From contig JAOANU010000034.1 in assembly GCA_034387635.1 (NCBI GenBank), positions 21,669 to 85,668 of the forward strand: a stretch of 64,000 bases of DNA, in the 5' to 3' direction. The notes beneath the pieces were generated by a model, which had not been told where the DNA came from, made no database searches, and worked only from the letters and a program-made list of their open reading frames with translations. Position numbers and translations under genes: made by a program. Every line of letters starts with the position of its first letter. Positions within the stretch are counted from its first letter, which is position 1. Below are positions 12,291 through 24,330 of the stretch, one piece after another. The DNA is from Rhodosporidiobolus odoratus (lineage: Eukaryota; Basidiomycota; Microbotryomycetes; Sporidiobolales; Sporidiobolaceae).

Positions 12291-13193
12291 GCCAAGTCGA
12301 GATGCCGAAGCAGTATTGCGTGCGAGGCAGCAGGGCAGGATCAGGAGTGCAGAACGTTGCGGGCCAATCAAAGAAGCCTGTACGTGCGCGTAGAGTCAGT
12401 AACAGTTCTTCTGACGAGGTCGGACACGGTGCTTTTGAACGGTTCCGGCGACGACGAATGCAGCTCCGGCATATGCTTGTCGAAGTTTTGAGGTCCACAT
12501 AGGGTACCCACTTCGACCAAGCCCATCTGCCCTCTTGATTCCGCTCAAAGAGACGGAGGTTCGAGAGAACAGAGAAAAGAGAAGAAATGTCGTGATTAAA
12601 CACCAGGTAACCCTCGGTAAGCCATGCACTGGGAGTTCTTCTTCATTGCTGATTCGTCGTCGTTGCCGTCGTTGGTGCCGGCGGGAAGGTAGATGGGGAT
12701 GGGGATTGGGGATGGGGAGGGGAAAAGAGGGCGGAGGAAACGTGGCTCACAAGCAAGGGATCAGCGAGGACGAGCCCGGCACTGCTGAACAGGTGCTGAG
12801 CCCCTCATGTCGATGCTGACGGTCGTTACGTGTAGCTGTGCATGCTTGCGCAGAGTTGCGGGAGGTGAGGGAGAAGAGCGAAAAAATCGAGTGAGGGGGT
12901 TGATGGCGAGGAGATGCGGGACAAGGGCAGCGAGATGGTGGAATGAGGGGAGACGGGGAGGTGCAGCTGGACAAGGTGATGTTAGACTGGAAGCCGACTG
13001 AGAGCGCCGGAAGCCAAGTGATGAACACGGAGAAGAGAGCGAGTGTGGGTTCAAATAGGTCCCAGTTTGTAATTCAGATTACATACTGTACAGTTGCTAA
13101 AGTGTAATGTCATGTCGGCTCCACCTGTCACTTTGCGAATCCCACTCTCAGCTGCACTGTCCTAGACTAGACTCAGCCGAAGAGAGCTTACGT
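12291..13193. other. Intergenic region between array and VPS10 gene
   Basis: No recognisable gene. Short open frames exist on both strands, including about 90 codons on the minus strand ending near 12750, but they show no family motif. The notable feature is a G-rich cluster with five GGGG runs at 12695-12722. The last few hundred bases are presumably the promoter and 5' UTR of the sorting receptor gene. Confidence 0.5.
12695..12722 (+). repeat. Five GGGG runs in 28 nt, potential G-quadruplex
   Basis: GGGG runs occur at 12695-12698, 12701-12704, 12708-12711, 12714-12717 and 12719-12722, with 1-3 nt loops. Known rules for intramolecular quadruplexes need four runs of three or more G, so folding is plausible but unproven. 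It lies about 470 bp upstream of the VPS10 start codon. Confidence 0.75.
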
Positions 13194-16100
13194 ATGGCTC
13201 CCCACTCTCCCTCCCGCCTACCCGCCCTGCTTCTGCTCCTCCTCATCTCGTTCATCTCTCTCGTCAACCCAGCCTCAGCCGCCGACTCTCCTCAACCTGA
13301 ACTACGACACTCGCTGTTTGACAATCTACCTTCAAGGATCTACTACTTTCCCGATTCTCCTGTGAGCCATCCTCCCCGCTCCGGGCAACACAGGACAGCG
13401 CGACGCGATGACAACGCGCAGCTCCACCTCGACACACAAATTGGCCGACTCTCGACCGTCACCACGGCGGAACGTACAAGCGAGTCGGAAGGAATGCTCT
13501 CTGTGCAGTCAGGACGCGAGAGGCGGAAAATGGGGCGATTTGCGATCGGTGATAGGCGCAGTTCGCAAGCTGCGGCGAGGAAAACCAGTCTCGACATCGG
13601 ACCCTAGGGGCTGCCGTTACGCTGCAACGGCCCTCAGCTGCAATCCTATCAACTCAGCCATCCCAACTTATCGCCGAAACCGTCCTCGCTGACTCTTCTT
13701 CCTCTCCCCCACTTCTCCCTCTCGCAGGTAATCCTCTACCACGACCCCCACTCCCTCTCCGTCTACCGCTCTCCCGACGAAGGCAAGTCCTGGGACCTCG
13801 TCAATGGCGTTCCCAAGGGAGAGGCACATTTGCTCGTCGAGCATCCCTGGGATGGGTCCATTGTACGTACTTTTCTTCCTATTCTTCCCAGGGTATCGTC
13901 GAGTCCGCGAGGACTCGTACGAGCGGGCGATCGGGTTTTCTGCCCGATCGAGCGTCGTCGAGCGCGAATAGCGCTTGATGAGCTTTCTCTGCGCGAAGCG
14001 CTGGCGAGCGAGGCGTGGTTCCGCTCTGGCGCCTGCGGCAGTAAAGGGATTATAGGACCTGCACCAAAGAAGGACTCCAGCGCTCGCGGCAATGCTGTAG
14101 GGTGGTCCATCGCGTCGCCATCATGTGGACCACCGCCTCGCTCGTCGCTCCAGGCTAGCTCTACTGATCTCGATCTTGAGTCTGCCAAGCAGTCCGAGTC
14201 TCCCCCTTTCCCTTCTCCATCTACTGACTACCCTTGTATTCACTTTACCGAAACCCTGGCGCAGGCATTCATCTTGACTCCGACAACGACGCACTACCGC
14301 ACCATGAACCGCGGCGAGACCTGGCACACGTTCACCACACCTCTCGCTCCCAGTCTCTCTGCGAACGCTCTCTCGTTCCATGCGAGAAAATGGGACTGGA
14401 TCTTGTTCACCGGGCAGGAATGCGAGAGGGTTGGATGGGGTGGAAGGGTTTGTCGCGAGTCGGTCAGTGCTTCACCTCATCAGCTCGAAAGGTACAAAGG
14501 CTGACAGATTCTCGTTGGTGACAGACTTTTTACTCGCTCGACGCTTTCGCCACGAGTCCGAAACCTCTTCTCGCTCACACGACTCGCTGCATCTTTGCCC
14601 ACGACAAGAAAGACTTTTCCCCCCTCGTCGCCGACGAAACCATCTTTTGCGCCGCTTGGGCCGACGCCGGACAACAGGCCAAAGAGAGTAGGTTGTTTGA
14701 GAGCAAGGACTTTTTCGACAAAGACAAGAGGTTTGTCGATTTGGGGATTGGGAGGGAGGCGAGAGGCGTGGTCGGTGTCGGTGGGGTGAGCAAATTCCTA
14801 GTCGCGGCTTTGAAGCCTACTTCGGGCGCTTCGAGCGGGTCTGGGAAAGGCGCCAAGGGAGGAGCAAGTGGGGGAGAGATGGTCATGTACGTCACTGAAG
14901 ACGGATCGACTTGGACTCGAGCCCAATTCCCTCACGGTCATGGATTGAAAGAAAACGCCTACACGATCGTCGAGTCCACTCCTCATTCCCTCCTGATCGA
15001 CGTCAACTCCTCGCCTTCGTCTTCGTCTGGCACCCTGTTTCGATCCAACTCGAATGGAACGTACTTTACGAGGAGCTTGGAAGGTACGAATCGGAATCGG
15101 TGGGGGATTGTCGATTTTGAGAGGGTTTACGGGGTCGAGGGGGTCGCGGTTGTCAATGTCGTGGCTGGGGTTGGAGAGGGGGGTTCGGAGAGTACGAGGG
15201 GAAAGTCAGGACCAGGGGCGGAGAGGAGGTTGAAGAGTAGGGTGACGTTTGATGATGGTGCGTACTCTCTCGTCGTGTTGTTCGGTTCCCGTCTCGTCTC
15301 GATTCGCCGCTCCTTGCGAAGAGATGGTTGATGCTGACGTCGCGCGACTGATCAGGTGGGCATTGGTCTCCCCTGAAGGCGCCGACTGTGGATCATGAGG
15401 GGAGGAGGGTCAAATGCGATGTGTCGGACGTGGTGCGTCCCTTCTCAATACCCTTTTCCTTCTCAACGGGAGCTCATCCGGTGTCCCCTCGTCACACTCA
15501 TCGCGTTTCACCCTCTCTCGACGGCTACACTCGGTTGCGCTATTCAGGACTCCTGCTCCCTCCACCTTCACTCTGTGACTCAACCTCACAATTACGGTCG
15601 CATCTTCTCAACTCCGGCGCCCGGTCTCGTCATGGGCGTTGGAACCATCGGACCTTACCTCCTTCCGTACGACGAGTGCGATACGTTCTTGTCCACCGAC
15701 GGAGGGGTCACGTGGAAGATGGTTGAGGATGGGGCGATGAAGTATGAGGTTGGGGACTTTGGAGCTGTGATCGTCATGGTCGAGGATGAGGAACCGACGG
15801 ATGAGGTCAAGTACTCGACGGACTTTGGCAAGACTTGGTGCGTCGCCTCTCTGCTTCCTTGCGAACCGAGCGAAGGGCTAACCCTGCCTCATGGACGCGC
15901 TCGCAGGCAATCCTTCGACCTTGGCGTGCACCTCCGCGCTCGCCTCCTCACCACGGTCCCCGATTCGACCTCTCTCAAATTCCTCCTCCTCGGCACCCTC
16001 ACCCACAAATCCAAAGACAAGGGCTCCAGGGGTGAGAGGCACGTCGTGGTTCATATCGATTTTGAGAAGCTGGGCAAGCGGAAGTGTAACGAGAAGGGGG

Positions 16101-19100
16101 ACATGGAGAGGTGGTATGCTAGAAAGATTGGGGGTAGGGAGGATTGTTTGATGGGTCATAAGGTTCGCTTACAATCTCCGTTTCTCCGCTGGGTCATTCA
16201 CTGACACGTACTTGTATTGTTCTCTTATTACCCCTCCTGGCTCTGCTCTATTGATCCCCGCACCAACCGAATGCGTTCACAGCAATGGTACCTCCGTCGC
16301 AAACCCGATGCCGACTGCGTCATTGCCGACAAATGGAACGACCCGATTGGGCAGGAGGAGAACTGCCCCTGCGAGGAGGACGACTACGAATGGTTCGCCC
16401 AATCTTCCCATCCACGAGCTGCCTCGCCAAGTTTTACTGACTCGCACATTGCGTTGACGCTTTCCTTCCCTTCCCGCAGCGACTACAACTTTGCCCCCGA
16501 CGGTCTTGGATCTTGCGTTCCCGTCGGTCCCGAATCGATTCCCGCCGGTCAATGCAAGCGAGAAGGCGACAAGTTCCTCGGCTCGAGTGGGTTTAGGCTT
16601 ATCCCAGGCAATACTTGCGACGTCAAGCGAGGGATCAAGAAGGATGAGCAGATCATGAAGCCTTGCCATGCGGGTGTGGATACGCCTGGGTTGGTCAGCC
16701 ATCAATCGGTGCGTCGAATGCCATCGCACCCTTTCCCTCGGTGTTGGCTCACGACGAAATACTCTTCTCTCGTTGCCGACAGTTCACCTTCCCAGGACTC
16801 GTCCTTGATCAAGTCTACTTTTCCGACTCCCACACCCTTCTCGCCTTCACCAACAAGAACCGAGTCTGGCAGTCTTCCAACGAAGGTTTCTCCTGGCACG
16901 AAGCCATCTCGGGTTCTCCTCACATCGTCGCCATGACGATGCACGCCTACTCTCGCGACCGAGCCTACCTCGTCACTGAAGGCAAAACCGTTCACTACAC
17001 GACCGACAAAGGTGCCAGTTGGAATTCGTTCCAAGCCCCCGCTGATCCCAACGGACTGGGCATCCCTCTACTCGACTTTCATCCCCTCAAACCCGATTGG
17101 CTCATCTGGACCGGTCAGTACGACTGTTCGTCCGACTCGAGCAACAACAATCAGAACTGCCGCGCCGCGTCCTTCTACACCCGCGACAACGGTCGGTCGT
17201 GGACCAAATTGGACGAATACGTTCGGATTTGCAGTTGGGGTCGAGACAAGCGACTCAAGCTCGATGAGAAGGTCATCTTTTGTGAGAGTTATCGAGACAA
17301 GAAGGGGAGCCAGAGGGCCGTGTATCAGAATGGGAACCCGCTTCAGTTGGTGGCGGGCGAGTTTTTCTACTCGAAGAAGCAGGTCGTGTTTGAGCAGATT
17401 GTGGGCTTTGCGACGTTTGAGGAGTATATGGTCGTTGCCGAGGTGCGTTTTCGGCGTTGCTTTCGTTTGCCTCTTTTTCGTTTCCCCCCCCTCTCTCTCC
17501 CTCCCTCTCTGGCCCGGCTGTTCTTGCCAGAATGGACAAGATACTGACGGCGGACTCTTCGTCTTTCCTCGCCGAGCAGATCCACGATAATACTCGGGCG
17601 ATCGGACTCAAGATGTCGCTTGACGGCAAGACGTTTGCGGAAGCGAGGTTCCCACCCAATATGCAGCTTGAAAACCAGGTACGCTTCCCAGTCCTTCTTT
17701 CGAGCTGAATGCGACCCTGTCGCCTAACCACGTCATCTTGCGCAGGCCTACACGGTCCTCGAGTCTACTACCGACTCCGTCTTCCTCCACGTGACAACTC
17801 ACCCCGACATTGGCAGCGAGTGGGGCACGCTGTTCAAATCCAACTCGAACGGAACGTACTACAACCCCTCGCTCGAGTACGTCAACCGCAACTCGAAGGG
17901 TTTCGTCGATTTCGAAAAGATGCTCGGATTGGAAGGTATCGCCGTCGTCAATGTCGTGAGCAACCCAGAGGAGGCTTCTCTCAATTCGAACAAGAAGTTG
18001 CAGACGAGGATTACGAGGAACGACGGGGGGAGATGGAAGCCGATGAATCCGCCTCCGGAGGATGTGCTCGGGCAGAGGTATGACTGCTCTGGAACGGTTC
18101 GTTTTTTTCTTCTTCATACTCCGTGCATTGTCACCGTCAGTGTTGACTTGTGTCGCCTCTCACAGAACTGCGCTCTCCACATCCATGGCTATACCGAACG
18201 CAAAGACCCTCGTGCGACCTACTCCTCCCCTTCCGCCGTCGGCCTCATGCTCGCCGTCGGTAACGTCGGCGAATACCTTCTTCCCTACGCCGACTCCGAC
18301 ACTTTCTTGACCCGCGACGGCGGTTTCAGCTGGGAAGAGGTGCACAAAGATGCTCACATGTGGGAGTACCTCGATCAAGGGTCCATCCTCGTCCTCGCCA
18401 ACGACGAAGAAGTGACCGACCACGTCACCTACTCGCTCAACGAAGGGCTGTCGTGGCAAGACTACCGATTCGGCGAGCCAATCCGGGTCAAGGGTATCGT
18501 CACGGTCCCGATGGATACCTCGAGGAAGGTCATCTTGTTTGGGACGGCGCCGGATCGACCAGAGTCGAGCGTGGCGGTTCATGTCGACTTTTCGAGCGTC
18601 AGCAACGTCAAGTGCAAGCTTGATTTGAGCAATCCGGCCAGGGATGACTTTGAGTTGTGGTCGCCGAGCGAGTCGAGGGATGAGCCGTGTTTGTTCGGCA
18701 TGCAGGTGCGTGTTCTCTTGTTGTCGGCCTTTCCTGTCGCTGTCGAGAGTGTCATCTCTGTGCAGCCCATGAGCCGTACTGACTCGGTTCACTTTCCTGG
18801 CGTATCGTTAGGCCTTTTACCATCGCCGCATTCGGGATCGACAATGCTTCGTCGGCGAGCGTCTTCCCCAACCGCACAAGATCGAAAAGTACTGTGCCTG
18901 CACTGAGCAAGATTTCGAATGGTGCGCATCTTCTTCCCCACAGCTGTCGAGTACACTGGTAACTCATGCTTGCCGCCCTGCCTTCCACCTCGCAGCGAGT
19001 TCAACCACAAGCGCAACGCCCGTGGCGACTGCGTCCTCATCGACGGTGCCGATCCTCTCCCCGCCGAACAAGTCTGCACCTACTCGTCCCCCTTCTGGTT

Positions 19101-19607
19101 CGACCGAACCGCCTACCGAAAAGTCCCCCACTCGAAATGCATCAGCGGACTCGAACTCGACAAAGGCTCGAGACATACCTGTCCCGGAGCGTCCACCCGA
19201 GGCGGCTTTTTCTGGGCTACGATCGCCGTCTTACCCTTTGGCATTGCGGCGCTCGCGGCGGTTTGGTGGCAACGTCGACGAAGTGGGTATGGGCGAATTC
19301 GATTGCCGGAACCGGGGGATTCGCCAGGTAGGTCTTCGGTGGTGGACTTTTTAATCAGCATTCCTTGGTTTGTGGTAGGGGTGGTGGCGGTCGCGGTGGA
19401 GAAGGCCAGGGAGGTAGAGATACCTTGGTTGAGTCGGAGGTTTGGGAGACGCAGAAGCGCGGGGGGGTATCGGTCTTTGAGGCTGGATGATGCGGCGCTC
19501 GATGCTGAGTTGCTGGGTGACTGTGCGTTCCTCTTCTGCCTTGCTTTGTCCCCCTCGAGTATCCGCTGACAGTTGGTTTGTGATGCGCAGATGATGACGA
19601 GCTGTGA
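13194..19607 (+). CDS. VPS10: VPS10/sortilin-type vacuolar protein sorting receptor
   Basis: Type I membrane receptor that cycles between late Golgi and endosomes carrying soluble vacuolar hydrolases. The start at 13194 opens a signal peptide (Leu-rich core, cut near NPASAA). Two tandem VPS10 domains follow. Each is a beta-propeller with Asp-box motifs ([31 protein letters not shown]), a repeated [12 protein letters not shown] / [12 protein letters not shown] segment, and a cysteine-rich 10CC-like module ending CEEDDYEW / CTEQDFEW. A single transmembrane helix lies near 19205-19270 ([21 protein letters not shown]), followed by a cytosolic tail that ends, after a final intron, in DDDEL with TGA at 19605-19607. 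At least a dozen introns. Checked exons include 13194-13361, 13728-13862, 14265-14462 and 14525-15257. The third intron boundary region (13863-14264) holds a dispersed repeat. Some mid-gene exon edges are approximate. Confidence 0.93.
13863..14264 (+). repeat. 402-nt VPS10 intron carrying a dispersed hairpin repeat
   Basis: The intron runs from GTACGT to GCGCAG and is several times longer than most introns here. It contains two adjacent hairpins: CGAGTCC/GGACTCG at 13900-13917 and CGATCGGG/CCCGATCG at 13928-13950. It also contains a core at about 13996-14043 (GCGAGCGAGGCGTGGTTCC, then CTCTGGCGCCTGCGGCAGTA) that recurs in the NBP35 intron at 30174-30221 with only a few mismatches. Confidence 0.8.
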
Positions 19608-19847
19608 GATAGGCGTACAAAAAAGAAGATGCATCCACAGGTTATCTTAGCAAGACTCCGCAATAGCACTGTGCACAATGACTTTTTCCCCGTCGCTGGG
19701 AGAGGGAAGCGAATAGCCCGTACGGCCAAAAGGTCCACGTAATCGAAGCGAACCTTGTGCACATTGCGAAAAGGAGGAAAACTCAATCTCTTCGTTTGTC
19801 AAGCTCACCCACTGCCAAGCTATCCTACCTCACACCCGTCGCCGTAC

Positions 19848-21363
19848 TCACCCGCACCCCCAGTCACCTTCGTAAAAGGTAAAGTCTTCTTCGTCCCACG
19901 AGCCCGTCTCGCTGGGCGCGCACTCCATCAGTATGCCGTCAATGTATTCATCCCCAAAGATGGCCCTTGCCTGGTCGAAATCACCCGTCATGTGCCCATA
20001 GGCTATGGCTGACTCGCTCAACTCGAAGTACCAATCCTGCATAATCCCCAAGGCTTCTATTGTCGTTCCTTCAACCTTGACCCCATTGGCCTCGGCGACC
20101 TTGACAAATTCCGCTACGTTGTCCTCGTTGAATCCTCCGTCAGGCGGGTCAAAGAGTGGGAGGTCCCAATCGGGGCCTGTATGCCAAGTTGGATCGGCAT
20201 TCGGGTGAGGCAGTCCGTGCCCATCCTTCATGATCATCCACCCACGCTTTCCGAAAACGACGTCGAGAGTCAGCTTCTGCAGCTGCTGAGAGCGAGTGGG
20301 ACCCTCGACGAAGGTTGAGAGCTCCGAGGTGGAGATGATGGCGCCCGGTCCGAAACCGAGGGAGATCAGGTAAGGCAGACGGCGCAGAGTCGAGAGGATG
20401 GGAGGGGAGAAAGTTCCTTCGCCGAGGTAAAGATGCTCGAGATTCGGGATGGAGAGGAGGGCGGTATCACAGGGACTGGAAAAGTCGTCGAAATAGGCTT
20501 CGGTCTTCAGGCTGAGGCTTTTCAAGTTGTTCTTGATGGTGGGAGAAAGAGAAGTGAGGAGGGCGGAGAATTCGGGAGCCGTGTGACTTGTCTCGAGGAT
20601 CAGGGTATGGAGATTGCTGCAGGCACTGACGAGGGGACTAACGAGAGGGAGATGAGCTCCCGCGCTGGTTATCGCCAGGCTTGTGATGGAAGGAAGGGTG
20701 GGAAAGCTCTTCTTGGGCAGGTGCAAGCGAGAAAGGGCCCTTGCGCTGGTCGAGTCGGTGAGCTTGAGAGTCTTCAGGCCAGGGTAGGAAGAGAGGAAGC
20801 GGAAAGGCGTGGCGTCGAAGGGATTTTTCGAGTCGAGCGGAACTTGGACGGAGAGGCGACTTAGACGGGCGAGGTGAGACCTCGTGAAGGGAGCGCTCAG
20901 GACGAGACGAGTCATGGTGGCGGTGTCAGGGGACAAGATCAGGTCGGTGAGATTGGTCAAGTGGGAGAAGAACGTCTTGAGTTGACGGTCGGAAGGGAGA
21001 CGAGGCCCAGCGGATGACCTGTTCGAGTGCACACCCTCGATCTGTGCTACCGAGAGCTCCTTGACACATTCCCCGAGTCTCGAGTTCGCATCCATCATTT
21101 CCATGATCGACTTCAGCTGGTCGACCGACTTGACCTCGACTTGGCGGAAGCGACGAGAGCGATCGAAAGGAAGGAGGGTACGCGAGAGAGGGCCAGTAGC
21201 CTCGTCGTCTTTGTAAGCCGTGTTGAAGATCTCTGTGAGTATCTCTGCGGGCAATCTTGAGAGATAGTCGCGTTTAGCGGTGGCCTGTGACCGGGAACGA
21301 AGGGGAAACGAGGTGAGCGCGCGAAGCTCGGGAGAGAGCGGTAGGGCTTACCTGGTCGGTCAT
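19848..21363 (-). CDS. F-box-like/leucine-rich protein of unknown function
   Basis: Two exons: complement 21352-21363 (MTDQ) and complement 19848-21284, with a 67-nt GT..AG intron, giving 482 residues. The N-terminus has an F-box-like helix (LPAEILTEIF near residue 16), followed by irregular leucine-rich segments (for example LKTLKLTD, LHTLILETS, NLEHLYLGEGTF). This is the architecture of many expanded fungal F-box/LRR families thought to select substrates for SCF ubiquitin ligases, but no substrate can be inferred. The C-terminus is acidic and aromatic (WDEEDFTFYEGDW). The gene is the intact source of the fragment at 1906-2194 and is divergent to a paralogue starting near 21602, so about 240 bp between them must hold both promoters. 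The F-box match is by eye and moderate. Confidence 0.8.
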
Positions 21364-21590
21364 TGTGGTTCTCTACGTCTGAAAATGGGCTCTAAGAGTG
21401 AATCGAGCAGAGTTATCGAGGTTGACGAGGAAGAGAAGCGACTCCGCGGAATTCTAGTCTTCTTACTTCCACACTGTCGCCCGCAACCGCGATACGGTCA
21501 CAGATGGCTGGTACGAGTAGGTACGGTGTCGCTGGTCAACCGGCAAACTCTCCGAACATTCTCCACGTCGTTGGGCTGACCTTTTCCTCC
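21129..21590 (-). repeat. Second arm of the inverted duplication
   Basis: This is the reverse-complement counterpart of 1676-2138. It holds the 5' flank, first exon, intron and start of exon 2 of the F-box-like gene. The two arms enclose about 19 kb that includes the tandem array and the VPS10 gene. Confidence 0.85.
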
Positions 21591-21601
21591 AAACACTGCA
21601 G

Positions 21602-22879
21602 AGTCTCCTGTGCCGCCTCCCGCCGGAGCTGATCTCGACCATGTTCGGCATGGCATATACTGAAGACTTCAGCCTGATGTACCCGCTTTGTCGCGCACTT
21701 CTCGGCTTCGACCGCGCCATTCGGTTCAAACACATCCAAACTCGCGGACGGACCCAAATCAAGCGTTTCCTGCGCTTGCTCGAGTCCAACCCAGCATTGC
21801 GGCAGCATGTCCACAATCTCAAGTTGCGCCACAGGTATCCGATCAATCGAGCTGGCGTTATGGCCTTCCTTTCATCCCTTTGTTCTCTGCACCATCTTAT
21901 CGTCAGCACCGGATGCGACCCGATCGTTGAAGCCCTCTTTTCCGAACCCTTCCCTCGGCACTGTCCGCCCACCCTTCGCACACTCACTTTCGAAATCCCG
22001 CCAGGATGGGATACGTTTCACCCTAGCAATTTTCGCTTCGTCAGCCGTCTCCCGCGAGTCAAGACCCTCAACCTCACCTGCTAGGAGAATCATGTCGGAG
22101 GCACCGCGCTCACTGACGATACGTCGATCTCTTCCTTTCCCAGCACCACTCACCTCTCCTTGTCCGGTTTTGGCAACGAACATGGCTCGCCCGTTCCGCT
22201 CATCACCGCCTGCCCTTCCCTCTGGGCCCTTCGCCTCCTTTCCTACGAAGTCGTCTTGCCGTATGGTCCCATCGTGCTGACTTCCCTCGCCCTCGAGGTC
22301 CACGAGCCCGATAACTGCTTCCTCCGGTTTCCTTGCGACCCTTACCTCCCCCTCTTCCCGCACCTCACGAATCTTTACCTTGGTCCAACCACATTCGACC
22401 CCGCAACCCTTCACGCCAACCTCCTCCTTCTCCCCGAGCTACGCACTCTCAGCTTCGGCCCCGAAGCAGTGATCAACTCGATTCGCCTTCGACCCCTCAT
22501 TTCCGGTGACGAGCGCCTACCTTCCCTCCAAATTCTCCGACTCAGCATCTTCACCGCTACTCGAGGCTGGAGTGTCGAGACAGACGGCGGCGGGTTCCTT
22601 CATCCAGAATGGAACACCGAAACCTACCTCGGACCAGGATGGATCCTCCCACCTGACTGTGACACCACCGCTGAACTCGACTACCGAGCCGTGCCCAAGC
22701 TGGTCGAGATCGGTGCGAAGAACGGGGTCAGAGTCGAGGGATGTGCGGTTGAGGCGGCCAAGGTTATGGAGGAATGGAGAGAGGAGAAGAGGAAGTGTAA
22801 GCTTGCGTTTTGGAGGTTGACGGGGCAGGCAGAGTTGCTGAAGCAGTATCCCGATGGGCCGATCCCGAGGCCTGAATAG
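21602..22879 (+). pseudogene. F-box-like/LRR paralogue broken by an in-frame TAG
   Basis: A continuous frame reads SLLCRLPPELISTMFGMAY and leucine-rich segments up to VKTLNLTC, then TAG at 22082-22084, then continues in the same frame (ENHVGGTALTDD, LTNLYLGPTTF, LRTLSFGPEAV) to TGA... actually TAG at 22877-22879. Its parts align by eye with the neighbour at 19848-21363, for example LKTLKLTDS against VKTLNLTC and YLGEGTFSPP against YLGPTTFDPA. Apart from the one nonsense codon the frame is intact over about 420 codons, which suggests a recent loss, stop readthrough or a sequencing error. No GT..AG intron that would remove the stop is obvious. The start is unclear: the first in-frame ATG is 21641, inside the F-box helix, so an upstream exon may lie in the divergent promoter region. 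Confidence 0.7.
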
Positions 22880-23008
22880 ATACTGTCGCGTGTATCTTTG
22901 TCTTTGATACCGTGCATCTGTCGGACACTTGGTTCTCTCCTTTTTTCCCTTTGCTTTTCTCCCCATAGTAGGACTTGAAACGAAGCATTGCATGCAAGGC
23001 AGCTGGCC

Positions 23009-24330
23009 CTAGTAGAACACGAGCGCGCGAATCTCGATCGACTGACGAGGAGGCGTATCGTGCGGTGCGGTTGGGTTGACGAATGCCGAATGAGGAGTAA
23101 GCTGAGCAATCCCAGGCTCGTGGAGCGAGTCATAGATCTTGAAGACGATGCTGTGCGAGGTAGGAGCCAGTGTAAGAGACTGAACAAGGAGGGGAGCCCA
23201 AGAGGAGAGAGCGAAGCGTACCATTCTTCCGGGGTTTGGTCAGAGAGGAAATACCATTTCTGTGCAGGATTGTGCAGGACACTGTAGTTCTCACCCTTGC
23301 GGTTTCCCTCATTTGACCTTTGCTCAAAATTGCTCAGCTGGGACTACGAGCAAAGAGGAGAAGGGAGAAAGCGTACAAGATCAGATCCGTCGCTCGCAAA
23401 TCTTGCTTGACGTTGAGGGTTCGGTAGTCCATATAGGCTAGCGGGCAGTCCCGCGCCGGATACACCAGCGGACGCCAGACGTTCACGATCTGCCCAGCTC
23501 GAACATTCTTGAACTTGTCCCAGACCTCAGCAAGCCGAAAGAATGAAGAAGAACACACCTGACACCGTCCTTTACTCAGCTCGTCCGCCTCCTCTCCCAT
23601 TTCCAGCATGACTCTCCGTGCACCTGTCGCAGGAGTATTGTCGTTATGCGCGCGAGATACGGGTCCGGTGTTTTCGGGAGTGCGAGCTGAACCGGCGGAA
23701 GGAGCGTTGTGCTTTTTGCGGCGGATCTGTAGGTGAACGAGTGTGAGCTATTTTGGAGCTTGAACTTGCTGAAGAGGGCAGGGATTTACCGTTGAGTTGA
23801 AGACATGTACGCGGGTGGACCCGGACAGGGTGGCGAGAAGAAGCCTTGATGAGGAAAGAAAGGTAAGGCTTTTGCGAGTGCAGCAACAGGGAGACGACAC
23901 GCACTGCTCCATCTCCGTGTAGTAAGCTTGTTTTCCTTCATGAGTATCGATGGCGTCTAGGCTGCCGCTGCTGTGCTCGACGACCTGTGCAATTGTAAGG
24001 GGTTCAGCTGAAGCTTCGGGATGCGAAGGAAAGAGAGACGTCGCACCTGGAAGCCGCTTGTATCGGTTGTAAACTCCTTCTCCATCTCTCCCACATCTCT
24101 CAAGTCGGTGATATCAATCTGTCCGACGAGAACCTCTGGTCAGCCCTAAAAGCAACCATGCAGAAGCGGAAAGAAAACCCTACTTCGATAGAGTACGGCT
24201 CGATATTGGTCGCAGGCATTCCAGGTGGCGGTGCACCTAAGCAAGAAAAGGGCTTGTCCGTGAGTAGCGGGTCGAGGAAGTCGATTTGGGCGCGGACGGA
24301 AGAGGGTTGCGGTTTGAGAAGGCCGGGCAT
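23009..24330 (-). CDS. CmcJ-like / 2-oxoglutarate-Fe(II) oxygenase-like fungal protein
   Basis: Reading the minus strand from ATG at 24328-24330 gives AQIDFLDPLLTDKP, PPPGMPATNIEPYSIE, ITDLREV, VVEHSSGSLDAIDTHEGKQ, VHVFNST, then RAHNDNTPATGARRV, VWDKFKNVRAGQIVNVWRPL, CPLAYMDYRTL and WYFLSDQTPEEW. It ends with TPHSAFVNPTAPHDTPP and a final RALVFY before TAG (complement 23009-23011). These are the ordered blocks of the large fungal family annotated as CmcJ-like methyltransferase/hydroxylase, whose members resemble Fe(II) dioxygenases; RAHND holds the likely metal His and Asp. About eight exons are needed, including several of under 100 nt. Substrate unknown. It is divergent to the fructosamine kinase gene with about 360 bp between start codons. 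Confidence 0.8.

Noticed and set aside
13027..13060. Possible tRNA B box (GGGTTCAAATAGG)
   Set aside because: No matching A box, acceptor stem or T arm pairing around it.
22082..22160. Intron removing the TAG in the F-box paralogue
   Set aside because: No GT donor upstream with a plausible acceptor that keeps frame; the frame is continuous through the stop instead.
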